Shown in pieces: positions 8,889-17,282 of a stretch of DNA of 64,000 nucleotides. How positions within the stretch are numbered: the first letter of the stretch is position 1; each line of letters opens with the position of its first letter. The position numbers and the translations under genes were made by a program. Source of the stretch: Sinorhizobium terangae (lineage in GTDB: Bacteria > Pseudomonadota > Alphaproteobacteria > Rhizobiales > Rhizobiaceae); contig NZ_WITC01000085.1 in assembly GCF_009601505.1 (NCBI RefSeq), forward strand, positions 62,001-126,000, in the 5' to 3' direction. The notes below the pieces were generated by a model that did not search any database, was not told the DNA's origin, and was given only the letters and a program-made list of their open reading frames with translations.

Positions 8889-9399
8889 GACCTGGCGGCG
8901 CGCGACCCTCGGTCTCGGCGGCAACCTCGGTGATCCGCCGCGGACGATGGCGGAGGCTTTGCGCGCACTCGACAAAAGATCGGATTGCAGAATTACCGCC
9001 GTGTCGCGTCTCTACCGAACACCGCCCTGGGGCAAAACCGATCAGGCCTGGTTCTTCAACGCCTGCGCCGAGGTGGAGACGGCGCTCGATCCCGAAGCGC
9101 TGCTCGACACCTGCCTTGATATCGAGCGGGCGATGAAGCGGATTCGCAAGGAACGCTGGGGGCCCCGCACGATCGATATCGACGTGCTGACCTTCGCCGG
9201 AGTGAACTCAGCGAGCGAAAAACTGGAACTGCCGCACCCGCGCATGACGGAGCGCGGTTTCGTGCTGATGCCGCTTGCCGACTTCGCGGCCGACCTTTCA
9301 ATAGAAGGGCGTACCGTCCGCGAGTGGCTGAACGATGCCGATGTCACCGGAATTGAAGTCGCGGATAGCGATGCCGAATGGTGGCGCAGACTTAGCTGA
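8875..9399 (+). CDS. folK: Hydroxymethyl-dihydropterin pyrophosphokinase
   Basis: A 174-residue HPPK that moves diphosphate from ATP to 6-hydroxymethyl-dihydropterin, giving the FolP substrate. Signatures: LGLGGNLGDP (N-terminal), SRLYRTPPWG (pterin loop), and the family signature RKERWGPRTIDIDVL, with Asp residues for Mg2+, then LPHPRMTERGFVL. The start ATG 8875 lies within the folB coding sequence; starting upstream at 8740 would add 45 residues of folB-overlapping sequence unlike the family. Confidence 0.95.
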   Translation: MSQNKTWRRATLGLGGNLGDPPRTMAEALRALDKRSDCRITAVSRLYRTPPWGKTDQAWFFNACAEVETALDPEALLDTCLDIERAMKRIRKERWGPRTIDIDVLTFAGVNSASEKLELPHPRMTERGFVLMPLADFAADLSIEGRTVREWLNDADVTGIEVADSDAEWWRRLS

Positions 9400-9456
9400 A
9401 CGCTCTTGCAGAAGCGCCCGGTGCCAAGACCGGGCTGCCCACACAGCCTTCCGTCG

Positions 9457-10008
9457 CTACTTGATCGAGCCGACGGCGATATTGTCCATTTGCCGGTTGA
9501 GGTTGACGCCGATGACCGGAATCATTGTCTCCTCGACCTTGACGGAGATCGTGATGTTCATGGTCTCCGCGTCCTGCAGCCGGGCGATCATCGCGCCATT
9601 GAGCTGCTTGCGGTTGATTCCGACAACGACCTTGTCCTTGGCAACATTGCCCGAGACCACGTCGAGCCCCTTGCCGTCGGCACCGTCGAGGAACTTGCCC
9701 GTATAGCTGCTACCCTTCTGCGTGATCATGGCGGACATCGGCTGCTTGAAGACACCGACCCGGCAGAAGCCTTCCAGCTTGATCCCGGCATCTGCACCTG
9801 ACGTCGGTTCGCCGGTAAGGTCGCAGGTAAATTTCGTGCCTTTGTATTTGCCGGCGACGATCTCGCCGGGACCTTTCCACTGGCCGGCCACTTTCTCGAA
9901 AAAAGCTTTGTCGCGGGCACCGGACGACGCCGGCGTCGCAAGACCGACAGTGGCAGCAAGCGCAAAAGCGGCAACGCCGCGAACGATCAAAGAAGGGCGC
10001 GAGTACAT
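9457..10008 (-). CDS. Secreted protein of unknown function
   Basis: A 183-residue protein starting at ATG 10008, preceded at 6 bp by AAGGA; an in-frame ATG at 10029 has no such site. Residues ~1-30 are a signal peptide ending in an Ala/Ser-rich region. The mature part begins with a helical FFEKVAGQWKGPGEI segment and continues as beta-rich sequence with a likely pair of Cys residues (CDLTG and FCRVG), suggesting one periplasmic disulfide. I do not recognise a named family. It converges on folK and is divergent from the cytochrome b561 operon. Confidence 0.75.
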   Translation of the reverse strand: MYSRPSLIVRGVAAFALAATVGLATPASSGARDKAFFEKVAGQWKGPGEIVAGKYKGTKFTCDLTGEPTSGADAGIKLEGFCRVGVFKQPMSAMITQKGSSYTGKFLDGADGKGLDVVSGNVAKDKVVVGINRKQLNGAMIARLQDAETMNITISVKVEETMIPVIGVNLNRQMDNIAVGSIK

Positions 10009-10247
10009 AATCGATCCTTGATGGGTCAACGTCCGAAACTGGCAACCACATTTGCGCTGAAATGGTTAACGGACAGTTTCTTTGTCGCTCATATACGTGC
10101 CGATCCGCCCGGATATCGCCGCATGAAAAGCGCCGTTCGCGCGGCTCACGCCGGCCTCACCGGGAATTGCGTCGATGAGGGCAGACGTGTTTTTGAAACT
10201 CTGTCGCCGCCTGTTACGTCACTGTATTATCGCGGGAGGTCTCTGAC

Positions 10248-11108
10248 ATGGCGACGGCGATAGATAAGCAGAAGCATGACACCAACCTGCAGCGGACGAC
10301 GATTCGTCGGCATGGCCTCATGACGCGGATCACGCACTGGACCTGGGCGGTCGCGCTGTTCTTCCTGCTCCTCAGCGGATTGCAGATCTTTAATGCCCAC
10401 CCATCACTTTATATCGGCGAGCAATCGGGTTTCGCATTCGATAACAGCGTGTTGTCGATCCGCGCGGTCCGGGGAGCCGACGGTAATGCCGAAGGTCTGA
10501 CGACGTTGCTCGGTCGACCTATCGATACCACAGGCCTGCTCGGTGTCAGCGGGCCGGAGGACGGCCGCACGTATCAGGCGTTTCCCGCCTGGCTGACTGT
10601 GCCCTCCTATCATGATCTTGCGACGGGCAGGATCGTGCATTTCTTCTTCGCCTGGCTGTTCGCGGCCGCGTTTGCCTCATGGTTTGCTGCGAGCCTGATC
10701 AACGGCCATCTGCGGTGCGATATCCTGCCGACTTTCTCGGATATTCGTGGCTTGCCGAGCAGCTTCGTCGAGCATCTGCGGTTTCGTTTTCATCATGGCC
10801 GTTCTTACAACGGTCTTCAGAAAATCTCCTATGCGATTGTTCTTCTGGTGCTTTTCCCGCTGATGATCCTGACGGGCCTGACGATGTCACCGGGAATGAA
10901 CGCCGCCGTGCCCTTGCTCACGGAGATATTCGGCGGCCGCCAGACGGCGCGCACCATCCATTTCGCTGTCATGCTGCTGCTCGTCGGCTTCTTTGCGATC
11001 CACATCTTCATGGTCTTTGCCGCCGGACCGATCAACGAGATGCGCTCCATGGTCACCGGGCGGTACCGGATCGATCGGGAGGCAGGCGAAGGGGGAACCG
11101 AACGATGA
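10248..11108 (+). CDS. Cytochrome b561-type membrane subunit
   Basis: A 286-residue integral membrane diheme cytochrome b. Hydrophobic helices lie near residues 30-50, 130-150, 200-220 and 240-265. Candidate heme-ligand His residues occur in ITHWTWAVALF (helix 1), GRIVHFFFAWL (helix 2), and RTIHFAV and FFAIHIFMVF (last helix). The region between helices 1 and 2 is an unusually long ~75-residue loop. GGGAGG precedes the start. It overlaps the next gene, a molybdopterin oxidoreductase, by 4 bp, so it probably exchanges electrons between quinone and that enzyme, as YedZ does for YedY, although this is not a YedZ homologue by appearance. Confidence 0.88.
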   Translation: MATAIDKQKHDTNLQRTTIRRHGLMTRITHWTWAVALFFLLLSGLQIFNAHPSLYIGEQSGFAFDNSVLSIRAVRGADGNAEGLTTLLGRPIDTTGLLGVSGPEDGRTYQAFPAWLTVPSYHDLATGRIVHFFFAWLFAAAFASWFAASLINGHLRCDILPTFSDIRGLPSSFVEHLRFRFHHGRSYNGLQKISYAIVLLVLFPLMILTGLTMSPGMNAAVPLLTEIFGGRQTARTIHFAVMLLLVGFFAIHIFMVFAAGPINEMRSMVTGRYRIDREAGEGGTER

Positions 11109-11896
11109 GCCGGATCATCATCAACCGTAGGCGGCTTTTGACCGTAGCGGGTGTCGCAGCCTCGACGTTGCCCCTTGTTGGATGCGATGCGTTGGACGAG
11201 ATGCTGTCCAGCGAAGCTACGGCACGTGGTATAATGGCCAAGGCGAATAGCCTGACCTACCGCGTCCAGCGCTTCCTTATCGGCGCCGACAGTCTGGCAA
11301 AGGAATATTCGGCAAGTGAAATCCGGCAGGGCCAAAGGCCGAACGGCTCGACTGATCCGACGGATGCCACTTACATCGCTCTCCGGGATGGCGCTTTCGC
11401 CGGCTACCGTTTGAGCGTCGGCGGACTGGTCGACCGGCCTCTCAGCCTGTCGCTCGATGAATTGCGCAACATGCCCTCACGCACGCAAGTCACTAGGCAT
11501 GATTGTGTAGAAGGTTGGAGCTGCATCGCGAAGTGGACGGGCGTTCCGCTCGCCGCCGTTCTGGATGAAGCGGGAGCAAAGCCGGAAGCTCGCTACGTCG
11601 TGTTTCGATGCTTCGACACCATGGATCTCGGCCTCTCCGGGGAGGTCGCCTACTACGAGTCGATCGACATGCTCGACGCCCGTCACCCACAGACGATCCT
11701 GGCATATGGCTTGAACGGAGAGCGGCTCCCGATTGCGAACGGCGCCCCCTTGCGGGTGCGGATAGAGCGTCAGCTCGGATACAAGATGGCGAAATACATT
11801 CGCTCGATCGAGCTCGCCTCCGACCTCGCACCGTACGGCCAGGGGAAAGGCGGTTTCTGGGAGGACCTCGGCTATGACTGGTATGCGGGCATCTAG
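11105..11896 (+). CDS. Tat-exported molybdopterin oxidoreductase (sulfite oxidase/YedY fold), predicted lipoprotein
   Basis: A 263-residue protein. The N-terminus INRRRLLTVAGVAAS fits a twin-arginine signal, and LVGC (about residues 22-25) is a lipobox, predicting a Tat-exported lipoprotein. The oxidoreductase molybdopterin domain spans about 95-250. The phrase RHDCVEGWSCIAKWTGVPL supplies the Cys expected to bind molybdenum and the substrate-pocket Trp; PLRVRIERQLGYKMAKYI is typical of the C-terminal part. It is translationally coupled (ATGA) to the cytochrome b gene, implying a membrane complex that reduces or oxidises a periplasmic substrate. The substrate is unknown; methionine sulfoxide repair is one possibility from the YedY (MsrP) family. 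Confidence 0.87.
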   Translation: MSRIIINRRRLLTVAGVAASTLPLVGCDALDEMLSSEATARGIMAKANSLTYRVQRFLIGADSLAKEYSASEIRQGQRPNGSTDPTDATYIALRDGAFAGYRLSVGGLVDRPLSLSLDELRNMPSRTQVTRHDCVEGWSCIAKWTGVPLAAVLDEAGAKPEARYVVFRCFDTMDLGLSGEVAYYESIDMLDARHPQTILAYGLNGERLPIANGAPLRVRIERQLGYKMAKYIRSIELASDLAPYGQGKGGFWEDLGYDWYAGI

Positions 11897-11907
11897 CGGC
11901 GACAGGA

Positions 11908-12981
11908 TCAGCTCTCGGGTCGATCTTGCGAACGAGATGCACCGGGCGCCAGATCGGAGAGAAAGTCCCCGATCCCAGGTCGCTTGAGCGCGCGGAACGG
12001 CATGGGCCGGCACAGGTCCATCGCCGCTATCCCGATACGCGCGGTCATCAGTCCGTTGATAACGCCTTCGCCAAGACGCGCGGAGAGTTTGGATGCGAGG
12101 CCGTGGCCGAGAACCTGTTGGATGAGGCTGTCGCCGGCGGCGATCGAGCCCGTGACGGCAAGATGGGCGATGACGTCGCGCATGAGCCGCAGCATGCCGA
12201 GCGTGCCCGGGCGACCACCGTAGAGTTCCGCCATCGCACGGATCATCCGCGCCGATTCGTAGAGAACATAGCCGAGATCGACGAGCGCGCGCGGACTTAC
12301 GGCTGTCACGATCGACACGCGTTTCGAGGCAGCCAGAATGATCCGGCGCGCTTCGCGGTCAAGCGGCGTCAGCAATTCCCGCTCGGTCAATTCGATAAGA
12401 TGAGGGCCGTCGATGATCTCGCCCTCGGTTTCCGCAAGACGCGCCCGGCCTTTTGCCGTGCGCGGATTGGCGGCCAGCAAATGTACGAGCCGCGCGGTTG
12501 CTGCGCGCGCGGTCTTGCTGCTGGCCACAGCTTCACCGACATCCTTTTTCAATTGCTGTATCGCCGTCAGCTGCATCATGCCGAAAAGTTCGCGCACAAT
12601 GACGACCAGGAAGGCGAGGGCGCCGATCGCGACGACGGCGATCGCCCCGTAGCCAAGCCAATCGGCCCGGGAAAAGAGGTCGCGAACCAGGCGATCGACC
12701 CACAATCCCAAGGCAAGCGAAAGCAGTATTCCCAGCGCGCCCACCGCCACCTTGCCGAAGGACAGCCGACGGCGACGCGGGCTTGCTTCCGGCAGGTTGA
12801 GCGCCTCGATCGCCGCAGTCGTCTCGATGAATGGATCTTCTGCATCAGGCGTCATGACGACCTGGTCGCTGAAGCTTGCCGGCGCACGTCGTTGTTGCCG
12901 CTCCGCGCGTCCGGTCTGCTCGTCCGGCTCGACGTTGAAGGCGGCCGGCTTGCGCCCACGGTTCTTGAAATCGTCACTCAT
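11908..12981 (-). CDS. UPF0283/TIGR01620 inner-membrane protein (YcjF-like)
   Basis: A 357-residue protein. After a polar, Arg-rich N-terminus (about 1-70) come two membrane helices (about 75-95 and 105-130), then a soluble domain with the DUF697-like helical region containing RMIRAMAELYGGRPGTLGM and TARIGIAAMDLCRPMPF. Homologues (E. coli YcjF) are paired with the GTPase YcjX in the phage-shock region. Its start overlaps the YcjX stop by 4 bp, keeping that pairing here. Function in envelope stress is inferred from context in other species. Confidence 0.88.
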   Translation of the reverse strand: MSDDFKNRGRKPAAFNVEPDEQTGRAERQQRRAPASFSDQVVMTPDAEDPFIETTAAIEALNLPEASPRRRRLSFGKVAVGALGILLSLALGLWVDRLVRDLFSRADWLGYGAIAVVAIGALAFLVVIVRELFGMMQLTAIQQLKKDVGEAVASSKTARAATARLVHLLAANPRTAKGRARLAETEGEIIDGPHLIELTERELLTPLDREARRIILAASKRVSIVTAVSPRALVDLGYVLYESARMIRAMAELYGGRPGTLGMLRLMRDVIAHLAVTGSIAAGDSLIQQVLGHGLASKLSARLGEGVINGLMTARIGIAAMDLCRPMPFRALKRPGIGDFLSDLAPGASRSQDRPES

Positions 12982-14471
12982 GCCAGGCGGTCTCCGAGCA
13001 GAAACTGCATCGCACGATCGAGCCGGATATGCGGTACCGAAAGTTTCAATCCGCCGCGCGTCTCTTCCAGAGGCGGCGGGCGGAAGCGCACGAAGTTCAG
13101 CTCAGGAATCGCACACTCCGCCTCCGTGGATTTCGAAACCCTATGCCCATTCATTGGCTCAAAAAGGACTTCAGGATCTTCCGGTAAGTCACCGGGAAAT
13201 ATCGCTGTCTTTCTTTCACCGTCGAATACGTCGCCATTTATCCTCTCGCCGGCGATCGGGGTGCCGACGATCACCGGGAGCGTGTGGCCGTCGTGGCTCA
13301 CCGTCGCCTCGCGCGTCGCGCGGACGGATGCAAGCGCCATCACTTCAAGACCTGCGCCGCTCATACCTATGCGTTCAGCCGCGCGGCTGACGAGCCGGGC
13401 AGTGATGCGCTCGAGCCGGTCGTGGCTCTCGTGGTGCAAGTGGTCGGCCTTAGTCGCGGCGATCAGGACCCGATCGATGCGGCGAGTGAACAGGGACGAG
13501 AGCCAGGAATTGGTGCCGGGCCGGAAGCAGGCGAGCACGTCGGCGAGCGCCTGTTCCAGATCACTCAGCGCTTCCTGCCCGCGATTGATCGCCTGCAGGG
13601 CGTCGACGAGCACGATCTGGCGGTCGAGACGGGCGAAGTGTTCGCGGAAGAAAGGGCTTACGACGTGGGTCTTGTACGCCTCGTACCGGCGTTCCATCAT
13701 CGCCCAGAGAGACCCTTTCGGCGCCCGGCCTTGAGGCAGATCCGGAAGGGGCGAGAAGGTCAGCGCCGGCGACCCCTCGAGGTCTCCGGGCATCAGGAAG
13801 CGCCCCGGCGGCAGAGTCGAGAGGGATCGGTCGTCGGCCTTGCAGGCTTGAAGATAGGCGGTGAAGCTTTCGGCAATCCGCCGAGCGCTGCCCTCGTCGG
13901 CTGCCACAGTCGCACCGCTCACCGAAGCAAGCGCCAGCCATTCGCGCGAAAGAGTTGCGCGCGTACCGGCGCGCGCCCGGCGCACCGTGCTCTCGCTGAA
14001 CTCACGGAAATCCTGCCCAAGCAGGGGCAGATCAAGCAGCCATTCCCCCGGATAGTCGACGATGTCTATCGAGAGCCGCCCGGGCGAAAACATCCGGTTC
14101 CAGCCGCTGGCGCTTTCATAGTCGAGCGTGATGCGCAGCTGCGAAATCGCCCTCGTCGAATCCGGCCAGACGCGATCTCTGACGAGAGCGGCGATATGAT
14201 CTTCGTATTGGAAGCGCGGCACCGCATCGTCAGGCTGCGGCTGCAGCCGGACCTTGGAGACGCGCCCGGATCGGATGGGTTCGAACACCGGCAGGCGGCC
14301 ACCGTTCAGCAAATTGTGCACCAGCGAGGAAATGAAAACGGTCTTGCCGGCGCGCGACAGGCCCGTGACTCCGAGCCGGACTGCGGGATTGACGAGCCTG
14401 GATGCGCGATCGGCAAGATTGTCCAGCACAATCAGGGCATCATCTTTGAAGCTGCTCAAAATAGGCGCCAA
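12978..14471 (-). CDS. YcjX-family (DUF463) P-loop GTPase
   Basis: A 497-residue protein with a Walker A/G1 motif (GLSRAGKTVF, about residues 36-45), a G3-like DYPGEW (~140), and a G4-like TKADHL (~360). The start is TTG at 14471, with an AGGAA ribosome-binding site about 10 bases before it; there is no in-frame ATG near the N-terminus, so a non-ATG start is forced. It is cotranscribed with the UPF0283 membrane protein (4-bp overlap). The family is linked to stress and phage-shock gene clusters, with the biochemical role poorly known. Confidence 0.88.
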   Translation of the reverse strand: MAPILSSFKDDALIVLDNLADRASRLVNPAVRLGVTGLSRAGKTVFISSLVHNLLNGGRLPVFEPIRSGRVSKVRLQPQPDDAVPRFQYEDHIAALVRDRVWPDSTRAISQLRITLDYESASGWNRMFSPGRLSIDIVDYPGEWLLDLPLLGQDFREFSESTVRRARAGTRATLSREWLALASVSGATVAADEGSARRIAESFTAYLQACKADDRSLSTLPPGRFLMPGDLEGSPALTFSPLPDLPQGRAPKGSLWAMMERRYEAYKTHVVSPFFREHFARLDRQIVLVDALQAINRGQEALSDLEQALADVLACFRPGTNSWLSSLFTRRIDRVLIAATKADHLHHESHDRLERITARLVSRAAERIGMSGAGLEVMALASVRATREATVSHDGHTLPVIVGTPIAGERINGDVFDGERKTAIFPGDLPEDPEVLFEPMNGHRVSKSTEAECAIPELNFVRFRPPPLEETRGGLKLSVPHIRLDRAMQFLLGDRLA

Positions 14472-14629
14472 GTCTGTCCGTTCCTCGGGACTGAAACCGT
14501 CGACATGAGAATCTTCCGCTCACCTGCAGCCACTAAAGACGCCGCGCACATGCTTGGCCGTTGCGATATAGGAAATCTTTCCGCCACTGCAACGACATAG
14601 CCGGATTTTCAGGTCACGGCACGATTTCA

Positions 14630-15166
14630 TCACGGTTTTCCCGGCTCCTCCGCCATGGGCAGCAACAGCGTCGAAAGTCGCGCCAACCATCTGGCGCCGG
14701 CGCTCGGGGGTGCCGAAAAGTCGATGACTGCCAACGCGGCCGGGGGATAGCCGTCCACGAGAACCCTGTCCGCAGCCTCATTGCCGAGCAGTCGGCGAAA
14801 CAACTCCTCGATCATCGGATTGTGACCAATGAGCATCAGCGAGGCTAGCCCTGAGTTTGCTTCGAGAAGCTCGGCGTAGACGTTCATGGATCCCGTATAA
14901 AGCGCATCGATGTAGCGAAGATCGATGTCCTCGCCGAGCGCTCGGTAAAGCGGTTCGGCGGTCTGGCGACACCGCACCGCGGTCGAGCACAGGATCAGGT
15001 CGGGCCGCATGCCATTGTCGGCAGCGCGCTGGGCGACTAGTTCCGCCTCGGCATAGCCGGTATCGTCAAGCGCGCGATCGAAATCGCGCTGACCTGGCAG
15101 CGCCCAGCCCGAACGGGCGTGGCGGAGAAGAAAAAGCCGAAATGGCGGGGAGACGCTGTCTTGCAT
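14630..15166 (-). CDS. sixA: SixA-like histidine phosphatase
   Basis: A 178-residue protein of the histidine phosphatase (RHG) superfamily. The catalytic motif LLRHARSGW lies near residue 13, a second conserved segment is LILCSTAVRCRQTAEPL (~58), and the second His is in LMLIGHNPMIEEL (~112). SixA dephosphorylates phospho-His on HPt domains or PtsO-type proteins in E. coli. There are two such potential phosphorelay proteins in this window (the HPt protein and CckA), but no direct link. Short size and absence of extra domains fit SixA. Confidence 0.85.
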   Translation of the reverse strand: MQDSVSPPFRLFLLRHARSGWALPGQRDFDRALDDTGYAEAELVAQRAADNGMRPDLILCSTAVRCRQTAEPLYRALGEDIDLRYIDALYTGSMNVYAELLEANSGLASLMLIGHNPMIEELFRRLLGNEAADRVLVDGYPPAALAVIDFSAPPSAGARWLARLSTLLLPMAEEPGKP

Positions 15167-15666
15167 GTATTGTCCGGGCGATCAAGTCGCCAAGGGTTGG
15201 AGGCATCTGTCTACTGCCTGTTCCCTTAACCGTAGCCGATTTAAGCGTAAGGGACATACAGCAATTCAAGGTCCTACAGCGCCCATTTGCACGTCTCGGA
15301 CGCGCGGCGCTGGAGGCCGGATCCAGTCGCGGGTCCGGCGGGATCGGTACCTTGTCCCGCTGCCGCAGCAAAGATCAAGCCGTCGGCTTACGTTTTCCGC
15401 GGAACCCACGGCTATTGAATTGACGCCCAAGGCACACCAGATGTCGCAATCCGATATCTTGCAGACATCGGAAGGCAGTTTGCAGGTAGGACGGCCGAGC
15501 TTATTCGGCGATCAAGACTCTGTGTGTAATTTTGATGAAATATTCGCCAGTTAGCCTGAAATGCAAGCATTAGTAAAATGCGGTTGAGTGTCTGGCACAA
15601 GGCTTGAATCAGAGCTTCCATGGGTCTATACACCGCCGCAATGAGATGTTCTTCAGGAGAATCGCG
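15167..15666. other. 500-bp region between sixA and dksA
   Basis: It contains a RIME-like repeat (15210-15316) and, to the right, the dksA leader. A short open frame could be drawn across the repeat on the minus strand (15066-15371), but it is built from the palindromes and is not a credible gene. About 15320-15640 shows no other recognisable feature apart from the dksA promoter that must lie here. Confidence 0.6.
15210..15316 (+). repeat. RIME-like two-palindrome intergenic repeat, copy 1
   Basis: The left palindrome (about 15211-15263) has arms related to ctgcctgttcccttaa and its complement around a GTAGCCGATTTAAG centre. The right palindrome starts CTACAGCGCCC and ends GACGCGCGGCGCTGGAG. 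The spacing and content match the other copies in this window, notably the complete one at 51296-51400. Degenerate arms suggest an old copy. Confidence 0.75.
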
Positions 15667-16086
15667 TTGAGTGAGAAGATCGATCTTAGTACCTTTGTCC
15701 TCTCCGAGGACGAGGAATTCATGAATGCCAACCACCGGGCATATTTTCGTGCAAAGTTGAATGCCTGGAAAAATGATATCCTTCGCGAAGCCCGCGAGAC
15801 ACTGGACCACTTGGCAGAGGAGAGCGCCAACCATCCGGACCTCGCGGACCGAGCTTCTTCCGAAACAGACCGGGCCATCGAATTGCGCGCCCGGGACCGG
15901 CAACGGAAACTGATCGCCAAGATAGATGCTGCGCTGCAGCGGCTTGACGAAGGCACCTACGGTTACTGCGAGGAAACGGGCGAGCCGATCGGTTTAAAGC
16001 GGCTCGACGCCCGGCCGATTGCAACCCTCTCGATCGAGGCGCAGGAGCGTCACGAACGTCGCGAGAAAGTCTATCGGGACGAATAA
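15667..16086 (+). CDS. dksA: DksA transcription factor, cysteine-poor type
   Basis: A 139-residue RNA-polymerase-binding factor of the ppGpp response. The start is TTG at 15667, preceded at 6 bases by AGGAGA (15655-15660) and giving SEKIDLSTFVL; extending to an upstream start would add residues without family support. A long coiled coil (about 20-95) with acidic tip is followed by the finger region YGYCEETGEPIGLKRLDARP. Only one of the four zinc Cys is kept; the others are Thr, Ser and Ala. Single-Cys DksA proteins are known in alphaproteobacteria and still act on RNA polymerase. A strong terminator follows. Confidence 0.93.
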   Translation: MSEKIDLSTFVLSEDEEFMNANHRAYFRAKLNAWKNDILREARETLDHLAEESANHPDLADRASSETDRAIELRARDRQRKLIAKIDAALQRLDEGTYGYCEETGEPIGLKRLDARPIATLSIEAQERHERREKVYRDE

Positions 16087-16110
16087 CGGAGACAGGTTCT
16101 TCCTGGTCTG

Positions 16111-16145
16111 AAAAAACGGCGCGGCCAACCGCGCCGTTTTTCTTT
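16111..16145 (+). terminator. Intrinsic terminator of dksA
   Basis: CGGCGCGG (16117-16124), loop CCAA, CCGCGCCG (16129-16136), then TTTTTCTTT. The A-run before the stem makes it bidirectional, so it may also serve leftward transcription. Confidence 0.92.
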
Positions 16146-16289
16146 ACGGGATTGCTCTTTATAGGATGACCTGGGGCACAACAAACTTTCCGACAATCGA
16201 CAGCGCTGTGCGTCCAATCGGAGGTGTAGAGGTCGCTGTAGGTGATCGTTCGCCGCGAATGGAATCGCCTCACGCGGTTCCGGCCGTGC

Positions 16290-17282
16290 TCAGGGCTTAC
16301 GCCCGGCGGAAATGTCGGCGAGCATGCGGGTCATTTCCTCTTCGATCGTCGGTTCCTTGCGGATATTGTCCGGAGTACCGCCGAGCAAGGGTTCATGACG
16401 ACCGCCCGCAACTGGCCGGCTCTCTGCCTGAGGCCCAACGGCGGGCGCCAGCCGCTGGAGATCGCCGCTGATCTCCGCATCGAGAATCCGCTCGAAATCC
16501 GAAACCCTGTCCGACGCAGCCGGTTGAACCGGCATCGGCTGAATCTGTGCCGCCGGCACGGAGGCCGCTTGTGAGGCCGCTTGCGTTAAGGGCTGTTGCA
16601 TCGGCGCCTGCTCGCGCCGCGGCGCCACTGGCAGCACTCGCTCCCGAGCGACGTCGAAAATATCTTCCGCACGTTCTATGGCGGAAACCGTGGGGATCGG
16701 GGATACCGGGGGCGAAACCCTGGCTGGCGGTTGCTGGAGTGGTTGCGCCACTGTCGTGGGTCGTTGTTCCGCGGCAAGGCGGATCGGCGGTGCCGGGTCC
16801 ACGCGGGGAGCGGCTGCCTGCTCCCGCTCTTCGGCGCGCACCGCAGGCCGCTCCTCGACGGCTGCTGTCGATTCCGCCGGAGCCGGAACCTGCGCCGGCG
16901 CGGGTTTCGACTCAGGCCGCGGCGCAGCCTTCGGCGCCTCGGCGACTTTTTGCTCCACGGCGACGGCGGCGCCGGTCTGTGCCGGCAGGGCACCGTCCGG
17001 CGCAATTCGACTTTCGACGACGATGTCAGTCGGGCCGCCGATCATGATGAGATGTTCGACATCATCGCGGCGAACAAGCACCAGCCGACGGCGCGCGTCG
17101 ACCGCAGCGGCGTCGAGGACGGCGAGTCTCGGCTGTCTGTTCTTGCCGCCGCGCACAAAGGGGGAGGAGGGTCTGTGGCGCATGATCCAAAGGACGGCTA
17201 CAAGGCACAAAAGTCCGACGGCAACGGCCGCGGCGGCGATGATGAATCGGCTGCCGTTGTCCCCGACAAGGTTTTCGATCAT
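16290..17282 (-). CDS. FliO-like membrane protein with long Pro/Ala-rich tail
   Basis: A 330-residue protein. One membrane helix (about 12-34) is followed by a short cytoplasmic beta domain with RRRLVLVRRDDVEHLIMIGGPTDIVVES (in two parts, about 66-93), which is typical of FliO-family proteins. Residues ~100-330 are Pro-, Ala- and Gln-rich, apparently disordered, with an acidic helix near the end (EEEMTRMLADI). FliO helps assemble FliP in the flagellar export gate, but no flagellar gene is nearby and the tail is far longer than in FliO, so a general regulatory role is equally possible. It is divergent from cckA. Confidence 0.7.
   Translation of the reverse strand: MIENLVGDNGSRFIIAAAAVAVGLLCLVAVLWIMRHRPSSPFVRGGKNRQPRLAVLDAAAVDARRRLVLVRRDDVEHLIMIGGPTDIVVESRIAPDGALPAQTGAAVAVEQKVAEAPKAAPRPESKPAPAQVPAPAESTAAVEERPAVRAEEREQAAAPRVDPAPPIRLAAEQRPTTVAQPLQQPPARVSPPVSPIPTVSAIERAEDIFDVARERVLPVAPRREQAPMQQPLTQAASQAASVPAAQIQPMPVQPAASDRVSDFERILDAEISGDLQRLAPAVGPQAESRPVAGGRHEPLLGGTPDNIRKEPTIEEEMTRMLADISAGRKP

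Noticed and set aside
15066-15371. A 101-codon minus-strand frame upstream of sixA
   Set aside because: It is made from a palindromic repeat and its flank, with no family or ribosome-binding support.
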